The position numbers and the translations under genes are program-made. 64,000 nucleotides of DNA from assembly GCA_958450365.1 (NCBI GenBank), contig CAUEEP010000300.1:112742-176741 (forward strand), written 5' to 3'. Positions 58,101 through 64,000 of this stretch are shown here, piece after piece (within the stretch, counting starts at the first letter, position 1; every line of letters starts with the position of its first letter). The notes under the pieces are model-generated. The model saw nothing but the letters and a program-made list of their open reading frames with translations. It was not told the DNA's origin and made no database searches. The stretch is from Mesorhabditis belari (lineage: Eukaryota; Nematoda; Chromadorea; Rhabditida; Rhabditidae).

Positions 58101-61100
58101 GCCGAACAACAGCCTAAACAAAGCTTTGGTAAAGTGCTTGAGTTTTTACGACTGATTTTTATTCGATTCCTTATTCAAGAAAAAGCATAAGCTGCAAGTA
58201 TCAGCACAACCAGCTAGATCATTCTGAAACGTGATGTATTGGGTTTGAATGAATTGAATTGGTGAATTGAAAACCGCCGACTTTGAACTAAAATTTATTC
58301 AACATAAAACCATCAATTCATTCCAAATTATCTCCATTATTATTAACGACTTCTGCCCATTTTAGCAGGCAATTTGGGATCCTCTTTCTGGGTAGGATTT
58401 GGTTTTGTGTGTGGGACAAGTGTGAGACTCAAAAATGGAGGACTGGAGATATCCCAGGTTTGAGCACTTTCTTCAAGGGGACCCATCTTGGTGTCAATAG
58501 AAAGTTGTAGAGAATGAAAATTTAGGCTTATAGCTAAATTCCCCCCCAGAAAGATATACTTAGTAGTTTCGCTTAAAATGCAAGTTTTATGAAATTTTCG
58601 TAAATTTGGCATTTCTTGAAAACCAGTTTCTGAATCGTTCTGGAAAATTTGGATATAAGCTTGATTTTTGATTCTCTAGCAACTTTCCATTACACCAAGA
58701 TGAATTTTCTTTTGAAGGAAGTGCCCAAACTGTCACATATAACAAATGACAATAGCCCGCAGTTTTCAATTCACCAATCCAATAGTTAACATCTTATTGA
58801 ATCAGTTACAGTACCCAAGAGTTGGCTTATTCAAGAAAAAACATAAGCTACAGTACCCTACAGGGTCAGCTATCAAACTAGAGTATTTTAGTGCTTTTCC
58901 AGGACATTCAAATCAAGTGTAGGCGAATTCTCAAAGTACAATAGTACATAGTACAATACTCTTAAACTACAGTAGCTGATTTGTACCGGTACTGGGATTT
59001 ACAAATCACTAAACTTCTTTCCAGTTTTTTAAATGTAAACCTTATTCAGGCAGTGTGCAAGGATCGCCTTTTTCCGAAAATCGACTTTTCGCTAAAGGCT
59101 ATGGGAAAAGATGATGAGCCGAGACGAGCCTACGCGCTCGTAGAATTCTCGCGTTGGCTGCGATCATGATTGGTTTGTATCTACGATTTTATTACTTAAT
59201 TCTAAAACACTCGTGTGCTTGTATTGGTTCAATCACCCAGCAATTTCTTGATTGATCGTTGACGCTGATCATGATAAGAAATTGAAAAGATCTCTCACCG
59301 GTTTAAATATACAAACCTATTGTGAATCGAGCTGCCGTAGGCTCGAACTTGTGCATTATAAATGAAACTTTAAAGAACTTAAAAGAACTTTAAAAACTAC
59401 TCTAGAAGATCAAGAACAAAGTGCATCAGAATAGTTTTTGGCTAGACACCGGTTTAAATATCTTTTGGTTGGCTGATATCTAATACGGTTCCAGTACGGT
59501 TCCAATACGGTTCCTACTTTGATCTAATACGGTTCCAGTACGGTTCCAATACTGTTCCAATACGGTTCCTATTTTAATCTAATAGGGTTCCAATACGGTT
59601 CCAATACGGTTCCTATTTTGATCTAATACTGTTCCAATACGGTTCTTTTCTTGATCTAATACGGTTCCAATACGGTTCCAATACGGTTCCTACTTTGATC
59701 TAATACGGTTCCAATACGGTTCTTTTCTTGATCTAATATGGTTCCAATACGGTTCCAATACGGTTCCTACTTTGATCTAATACGGTTCCAGTACGGTTCC
59801 AATACGGTTCCTATTTTGATCTAATACTGTTCCAATACGGTTCTTTTCTTGATCTAATACGGTTCCAGTACGGTTCCAATACGGTTCCTATTTTGATCTA
59901 ATACTGTTCCAATACGGTTCTTTTCTTGATCTAATACGGTTCCAATACGGTTCCAATTACTCAATCTTTTAGGTGACCTAAACGCCATTGCGCCGATCAT
60001 CTCGAACTTTTTCCTTGCCTCGTACGCGCTGCTCAACTACGCCTGCTTTGATGCCTCGTTCGCCGATTCGCCAGGTTTACTTCTTACAATTTTGATTTGT
60101 ATGAATTTAATTACCCAAATACAGTCGACGCTGATAGTAAATCATTCGGAAACTCCCGACAAAAGCGCTTAAGAAAATAAAAGGGCAAAAAACTCGATAG
60201 TAAGTAACTCGATAGTAAATCACGCTCGATAGCTAATCATTTTTGGAGAAACCCTTTGGAGCTAATCATTGGAGCATCCAATTTACTATCGAGCGTCGAC
60301 TGTAATCTCAATTTCTCACTGTTTTCAATAAATTGCTTTTAATAGCTCATTTTAATAAAAAGCTCATTTTACCGCTTTACCGGTTCAATTACCCAATTGC
60401 ACAAGGGATAAAACTCATCCTGATCCAACCAATTGATTATCTAGATTACCTAAGCACTCGTACATGTACATGAGTACATAGATAGTTAAACCAAAAAAGA
60501 CCAAACCAAAAAACCAAACCAAAAACTTGGGCTCAATGATCTTTACTAGCTTACTAGCGAAAATCGTTACCACTGCAATCTTTAACAAAAAATGTAGTGA
60601 AATCGAGATTCTAACAAATTTATCCTAAATCCTGGAGCGCACAAGAGATTTTCGCTGCTACAAAAAATCTAAATCTCAACTTTGAGAAAAAGTGAAAATT
60701 GTTACCGTTACCACAGCGATTTTTAGCCTAAAATGTGATAAAATCGAGATTCTAACAAATTATCCTAAATCCTGGAGGGCACAAGAGATTTTGGCAGCTA
60801 CAAAAAATCTAAATCTCAACTTTGAGAAAAAGTGAAAATTGTTATCGTTACCACAGCGATTTCTGATCAAAAATGTGATAAAATCGAGATTCTAACAAAT
60901 TTATCCTGGATCCTGGAGCGCACAGAAAACTTTGGCAGCTACAAAAAATCTAAATCTCAACTTTGAGAAAAAGTGAAAAGCGTTACTGTTACCACAGCGA
61001 TTTCTGATCGAAAATGTGATAAAATCGAGATTCTAATAAATTTATCCTGGATCCTGGAGCGCACAGAAAGCCTTGGCAGCTACAAAAAATTACCTACAGC

Positions 61101-63054
61101 ACAAACCGATTTCATCGCCCAACCATATTTTCCTTTCCAGGTTTCCGTCCCGGCTTCAAGTACTATAGCATGTGGATTTCGTTAGCCGGCTCGATTCTCT
61201 GCATTTGCGTCATGTTTCTCGTGAGCTGGTTTGTTCTTAGCCGAATCGATTACCCAATCTCCAACCTCTAGGGCAACCGCTCTGCTCACCTTTTTCTTCT
61301 TCGCCATCCTCTTTTATATATCTATTGCATCGAAAACCGGGTAAATTTTGAGAAAATCAGATTTTAGCTGGATTTAAACCAAATTCTCAAGGGCACTTTT
61401 TGCTTTTGGAAATGGAGAATTTCTGGTTTTGGCCGAATTTTGTTCATTTTGAGAAAAACGAAAATCGTTACCACAGAGATTTTTGGCCAAAAATGTGATG
61501 AAATCGAAATTCTAACAAATCTATTCTGGATTCTGGAGGGCACAAGAGACTTTGAGAGCTAGAGCTAAAGCTAGAGAAAAGCTAAATTTTCAGATGTGAA
61601 TTGGGGCAGCTCTACCCAGGCGCATTCCTACAAAAACCGCTTTCGTCAATGGTGAAATTGGTGAATACGGAGGAACACGTGAAAATTATCGGTAAAGGAG
61701 AAATTTTGAGGATTTTATTAGATTTTCTAGGCTTTTCTAAGCTAGATTCTAGGTTTGTCGAAGGCTTTTCTAAGCTAGATTCTAGGCTTTCAAGGATTTC
61801 TAGGATTTCTAGGCTTTACAAAAACAAAACAACTCTTGCCCGTTATTCGGGGTTTTTTTTTCTCTCGTTTCTTGCTCCTAAAGCTCCAGAACTTTCTTTA
61901 GAGACAATATTATTTCTTCTTTTTATTTAGTTTTAAAGAGGAGACTTTAGGCTTTAAAATAAATTAAAATAAAGCCTAATTCGACTAAAGAAATCTAAAA
62001 GAATCGAGGAAAAAAAACACAAGTCAAAAAAGCTCAAATCGGATTCACAAAACTCTCAAATCCAAGCCACGACCTATAAAATGGCGCCACACCAAACGGG
62101 AACAAGAGCAGCGGTGGTCTAGGGGATAGTGTGCTAGATTCTAAAACGAGCGGCATTTATTCCTGAGCGGGTTCAATTCCAGCTTGCCGCCAAATTAGTT
62201 TTCGGAAGTTTTCCAAAAAGTAGAGAATTTGGGGGCAAACGGAATTGAACCCGCGAGAAAAATCGGATCGGTTTTACAGCCTAGCACACTATCCACTAGA
62301 CCACCGCTGTTCTTGAGATCGTTCGGCTTAAAGTCCTCTTAAAGGGTGAGGTCGTGGTTTGGACCCGAAAACTAAGGCTCATTACTCACCGCTCCTTTCC
62401 CTTTGCAGATTTTACGAGGAAAACCCTTTATACGAAACGGGTATACCAGATGGACAGCTTGATTGTGCGCACACACAGAGAACACAAAGCTATTTCCTTC
62501 TTTTGCTTTGTAGATAGCATAAAAAGAAGCTATGGCATGAAAATTTGTGCCCAGGGGTTTTCGGGGACAGTGAGAATCGGTGGAGCCATTCATTTTATGC
62601 ACCATTAGCTTTTTTGCCGTCTACCTAATGTTATGGTATTTTTGAGCGCGACTTTTCATTTAAAAACCTCTGTAAAAGCTTTTCTTTAGGCCGCAACTTC
62701 TTGTTTTGACTGGAAATCCGGCGGCAAGACCGTCACTCGTTGATTTTGGTGAATATACGAAAGGGACAAGCTAATGGTTTGTGGATATGTGGTGCCGGTG
62801 GTGACTTTCCTTTTAATGAAATAGCTTCTTTTAAGCCAAAATAGCTTCTTTAAGTCTTTTTTGATTCGTCTTTCGTCTTTAATTCGTCTTTTAATTCGTC
62901 TTTAATTCGGCTTTAATTCGTCTTTAATTCTGGCTTTAATTCTTGAATTCTTGAATTTCCTATTTCTTTCCAGTACGCACCATGTGATCGCGTCTATTCA
63001 GTGCTTCAGAAGCTCGATCGTCAGCTAAACGATTGGTTGAAGAAGAAAAATTAA
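40646..63054 (+). CDS. Na-K-Cl cotransporter (SLC12A1/2 type), about 25 exons, 3' part with frame breaks
   Basis: Exons: 40646-40741, 48376-48525, 49135-49203, 50584-50708, 51221-51368, 51830-51918, 52706-52812, 52858-52970, 53010-53075, 53143-53197, 54439-54493, 54605-54651, 55043-55161, 55264-55315, 55588-55721, 56855-56946, 56987-57098, 57619-57726, 59050-59172, 59973-60074, 61141-61228, 61272-61340, 61594-61691, 62690-about 62810, 62974-63054. The first six give a polar cytosolic N-terminus. TM1 follows in [26 protein letters not shown]; then [65 protein letters not shown] text and [17 protein letters not shown]. These are NKCC rather than KCC signatures. It should couple Na, K and two Cl across the plasma membrane. 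Intron 56947-56986 has a GC donor. Phases agree up to 57726; frame breaks follow (see findings). The model of about 800 residues is shorter than the usual 1100-1200. AATAAA lies near 63106. Confidence 0.85.
40756..41650 (+). repeat. Seven tandem monomers of about 145 bp, each with CTGGATGTCAC
   Basis: CTGGATGTCRC starts at 40756, 40901, 41045, 41196, 41341, 41492 and 41636 (spacings 145, 144, 151, 145, 151, 144). Each is followed by GGGTTACGGTAGA-like sequence. Two monomer subtypes alternate (one with GATCCACTCAACTGG, one with GCTAAGGCTTTGCGG), a higher-order pattern. Confidence 0.85.
41815..41990 (+). repeat. Minisatellite of AAAGACCTAGATATCT-type units
   Basis: About ten 15-17 bp units of (A)AAAGACCTA(A/G)ATATCT in tandem, flanked by AT-rich intron. 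Confidence 0.8.
42972..43625 (+). repeat. 650-bp GTAA tetranucleotide array with GTCA and GTAG variants
   Basis: Units GTAA predominate, with GTCA variants in the first half and GTAG/GTGG in the second. On the transcribed strand of the cotransporter the variants create many GGTAAGT strings. The array ends abruptly at GTTTCC (43626). Confidence 0.95.
45490..47308 (+). repeat. 11-bp minisatellite (45697-46940) between two 210-bp direct repeats
   Basis: Units such as ATTCGGTTCCT, ATTCGGCTCCC and ATTCGATTCCT, all 11 bp, fill 45697-46940 (over 100 units). Because units have no stop in some frames, long frames reading [14 protein letters not shown] repeats appear; I do not treat them as genes. The array is bracketed by 45490-45696 and 47097-47308, which share GAATGAAAATAAAAGCGCAA and GGATTCGAAAAGGG and end at CTTATATACC. 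Confidence 0.85.
47920..49130 (+). repeat. Box-bearing monomers of about 142 bp around exons 2 and 3
   Basis: Boxes lie at 47920, 48062, 48202, 48675, 48817, 48958 and 49112. Each monomer carries TTTAAATTT(G/C)TCT, the box, and a GGTACGGTAGTTGGAGGTG-like stretch. Exon 2 (48376-48525) interrupts the series. Confidence 0.8.
49204..49960 (+). repeat. Diverged box-bearing monomers in intron 3
   Basis: Boxes at 49273, 49429, 49574 and 49720 read CTGGAGCACAC, CTGGAAGTCAC, CTGGAACTCAC and CTGGAACTCAC, each followed by a GCTAGCC-like stretch. The monomers share little with those of intron 2. Confidence 0.75.
50061..50480. repeat. 81-bp minisatellite, about five units
   Basis: The CCGATC/CCAATT landmark recurs at 50061, 50142, 50223, 50304, 50385 and 50466, exactly 81 bp apart. 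On the minus strand the unit is open and would encode a 27-residue repeat ([20 protein letters not shown] core). It lies inside intron 3 of the cotransporter. Confidence 0.9.
50747..51220 (+). repeat. Three tandem 143-bp monomers that include the 3' splice site of exon 5
   Basis: Boxes lie at 50747, 50891, 51034 and 51177. Each unit has GATTTGATCGCTTTCAG; the last is the true acceptor of exon 5 (51220), the earlier ones are decoys followed by AATCAATTTC. Confidence 0.85.
52273..52432 (-). CDS. Exon-like frame nested antisense in intron 6, unknown
   Basis: On the minus strand 53 codons starting [15 protein letters not shown] and including [10 protein letters not shown] and [14 protein letters not shown] end at TGA 52275-52273. 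The composition is richer in GC than the intron and reads like protein. A related frame (52642-52454) lies upstream in another phase. It could be a small nested gene or a relic. Family not recognised. Confidence 0.3.
53198..54438 (+). repeat. Intron 10: GC-rich cassette repeated four times plus box-bearing monomers
   Basis: A segment containing GCGCGATTACGTGC and CACAAAG(T/C)ACATCGGTTG occurs at about 53375, 53525, 53998 and 54285 (AGCGTGATTACGTGCGCGCA in the last). Two copies are preceded by GACCCCCT(A/C)AGCGACGGGG. CTGGAACGCATT boxes lie at 53501, 53646, 53788, 54263 and 54408, with a CTGAAACGCATT variant at 54121. Confidence 0.8.
54652..55042 (+). repeat. Intron 12: contains a copy of the exon 17 end and intron 17 start
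   Basis: The stretch 54668-54790 matches 57078-57210: TTGATGAACTATT, a TCAAGTAAATC donor region, then TTCTGGAAGGCAC. In intron 17 the first bases are the last codons of exon 17. Boxes lie at 54733 and 54876. Confidence 0.8.
55813..55960. repeat. Degenerate GCCTAA hexamer array in intron 15
   Basis: About 22 hexamers, GCCTAA, GCCTGA, GCTTAA, GCTTGA, GCCCAA and GCCTGG, in tandem. The variants are transitions of GCCTAA, the complement of TTAGGC. Confidence 0.8.
56087..56725. repeat. Large nested foldback element in intron 15
   Basis: Outer arms at about 56087-56262 and 56556-56725 are inverse copies, both with GCATCAATCC, TTCCGCGTCGAATGAT and GGACACCCATAGTGGGCGGG. Inside, 56270-56400 and 56401-56555 form a second inverse pair with the same CGAATGATAG core. 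The unit is thus a palindrome of palindromes of about 640 bp. Confidence 0.85.
57099..57618 (+). repeat. Intron 17: three 143-bp monomers with decoy acceptors for exon 18
   Basis: Boxes lie at 57134, 57277, 57420 and 57563. CTTTCAGGTCGTCGAAA occurs near 57313 and 57459, and the true site with ATTTTCAGGTCGTCGAAA ends at 57618. The decoys copy both the acceptor and the first codons of exon 18. Confidence 0.85.
57727..59049. other. Intron 18, with a 521-bp inverted-repeat element
   Basis: ATTGGTGAATTGAAAACCGC at 58258 and its near-perfect inverse ending at 58778 bound an element of 521 bp, MITE-like, without a clear target duplication. Outside it a direct repeat (58024-58087 and 58784-58848, AACATCTTATTGAATCAG type) brackets the region. 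No coding sequence was seen. Confidence 0.6.
59481..59959 (+). repeat. 11-bp minisatellite of ATACGGTTCCA units
   Basis: AATACGGTTCC, AGTACGGTTCC and TACTTTGATCT units, each 11 bp, repeat to just before the acceptor of exon 20. The unit shares the GGTTCC core and the length with the 45697-46940 array. Confidence 0.9.
60122..60302. mobile_element. Tc1-type MITE, 181 bp, TA target duplication
   Basis: The ends are inverted: CAGTCGACGCTGATAGTAAA at 60122 and CAGTCGACGCTCGATAGTAA read from 60302 on the other strand. TA flanks both sides (60120-60121, 60303-60304). There is no coding capacity. CAGT ends with TA duplication are typical of the Tc1/mariner group. Confidence 0.85.
60600..61140 (+). 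repeat. Four 141-bp box monomers in intron 20
   Basis: CTGGAGCGCAC/CTGGAGGGCAC starts at 60632, 60772, 60913 and 61054. Each monomer also has ATCGAGATTCTAA(C/T)AAAT and GTTACC(A)CAGCGATTT. A fifth related box is at 61531 in intron 22. Confidence 0.85.
62111..62191 (+). tRNA. tRNA-like sequence, acceptor and T arms intact, anticodon arm unclear
   Basis: GCGGTGG at the 5' end pairs with TTGCCGC at the 3' end over 7 positions (four Watson-Crick, three G-T). The T arm is GCGGG TTCAATT CCAGC with one mismatch, and contains a B-box-like GGTTCAATTCC. An A-box-like TGGTCTAGGGGATAGTG is near the 5' end. CTAG/CTAG can form the D stem. The part between D and T arms (29 nt) does not give a normal 5-bp anticodon stem; TTCTAAA would be the loop. 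Probably a decayed tRNA or tRNA-derived element. Confidence 0.45.
62230..62309 (-). tRNA. Inverted second tRNA-like sequence
   Basis: On the minus strand GCGGTGGTCTAGTGGATAGT starts at 62309 and GGTTCAATTCC is in the 3' part. A CTGTAAA loop would present GTA. Acceptor and T stems have more mismatches than in the neighbour at 62111-62191. The two face each other 38 bp apart and could form a long hairpin. They lie in an intron of the cotransporter. Confidence 0.4.
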
Positions 63055-63059
63055 TTAAA

Positions 63060-63783
63060 AAAAAGCGATTGCCGAAACAGATTTATTCAAAATTATCGGG
63101 AACCAAATAAACGCCAAAGCTTTTGCTTTTGACTTAACGACTTTTAAAATTGACTTTAACAACTGGAAAGGAAAAGTAACAGCGAAGGGAAAGATAACAG
63201 AGAAGGTCTCTTTCGATTTTTAGGAACGAGTCGTCTGATCGACTGGAACAAGTCGTTCAGTCACTAGGAAAGACTCGTCCAGTCCCGCCTTGACTTCCAA
63301 GATCAAAATAACCATGATTGAAGCGTTTGAACCGATCGTCCCTCGATCGCACCAGTTTTGTCAACAGTTCCTTTGCTTTGATCTTGAATCTGGCAGAAAC
63401 CTCAGAAATCTTACAGCAGATCGGCTTCCGCTTAACAGCGCAGACAGACCTTTTTTCTAATAGTAACCGAACAAAGCAAGCAAAAACAAAATAAGCAAAA
63501 GTTCACTTTTATTTATCTAAAGATGTGCGAATGTGTAAAGTAAGTTATAAGAAAATACTCGAAAGAAAGCAGATCGAAAGCAGGCTTTCAAACGAAAGGC
63601 AAAAATCATCACAATCCATTGAACAATGGATCCAAACTAATCGAACGATTAGATAATAAACTTTTTTAACAATCTGGTATATTTCCTATCGGCTATGCTT
63701 TCAGCTTTCTACACGTCGATTGCCAGCCCGTCGCTTAGAGATGGAGTACGATCGTTGTACCAAGTAAATAAACTTATAAAGAC
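63060..63783. other. Downstream of the cotransporter; no gene seen
   Basis: AATAAA near 63106 may be the polyadenylation signal. GACTCGTCC/GACTCGT repeats occur at 63220-63290. No coding frame is supported. Confidence 0.45.
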
Positions 63784-64000
63784 ATCAAGACATCTAGAAA
63801 TCAAGAAATCTAGAAATCTAGAAATCTAGAAATCAAGAAATCAAGAAATCAAGAAATCTAAAAATCAAGAAATCAAGAAATCAAGAAATCTAAAAATCTA
63901 GACATCCAGAAATCTAGAAATCTAGAAATCAAGAAATCTAGAAATCAAGAAATCTAGAAATCTAGAAATCTAGGGAAATCCCTAGAAATCTAGAAATCAA
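63784..64000 (+). repeat. AAATCTAG/AAATCAAG octamer-type microsatellite to the window end
   Basis: Tandem units AGAAATCT, AGAAATCA and AAAATCT run without break from 63784 to the edge, so the true length is unknown. Confidence 0.9.

Overview
The window reads as nuclear DNA of a nematode, probably a rhabditid (inference). Introns inside recognisable genes are mostly 36-60 bp, with GTAAGT/GTTAGT-type donors and TTTCAG/TTTAG acceptors. There is a SEL-10/FBXW7-type F-box WD40 gene with an acceptor just before its ATG, an actin exon pair of nematode type, and degenerate hexamer runs related to the nematode telomere unit TTAGGC. All exon models were built by eye from splice sites and reading frame.

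Region 1 (1-34.6 kb) is an accessory region built from repeated duplication of one F-box/WD40 gene. Six copies or remnants lie in both orientations. Copy A (80-243) runs off the left edge. Copies B (3034-4955), C (6549-9026) and F (30725-33152) are on the minus strand, and D (13655-14675) and E (18822-21314) on the plus strand. C and E are complete and open; E gives a 14-exon, 508-residue model with one F-box and seven WD40 blades. B and D lack the F-box, D has an in-frame stop and is cut by a BEL/Pao retroelement fragment (14680-17267), and F has lost an acceptor and has a shifted C-terminus. A mariner (5289-6537) sits in the 3' flank of copy C with its TA target duplication. Other debris includes the first two actin exons (10361-10733), a duplicated retroelement-adjacent block, and gene fragments.

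Region 2 (24.3-28.5 kb) holds a small secretory-pathway kinase-like gene resembling VLK/PKDCC (25299-27899) and a short unknown gene on the minus strand (28202-28494).

Region 3 (40646-63054) is one large gene: a Na-K-Cl cotransporter (SLC12A1/2 type), about 25 exons on the plus strand, with a 7.6 kb first intron. The 5' two thirds is intact; several one-base frame breaks appear from 59.1 kb on. A pair of inverted tRNA-like sequences lies in its last large intron.

The most striking structure is not a gene. From about 27.6 to 61.5 kb, intergenic DNA and introns carry a short box, CTGGANNNCAY, some 60 times by eye, repeatedly at 140-151 bp spacing (nucleosome-core scale). The DNA between boxes differs from block to block, so the box and its period are shared while the monomers are not. 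Some monomers also carry copies of adjoining splice sites. The same region has two 11-bp GGTTCC minisatellites, a 650-bp GTAA array made of 5' splice-site-like units, an 81-bp minisatellite, and several short inverted-repeat elements.
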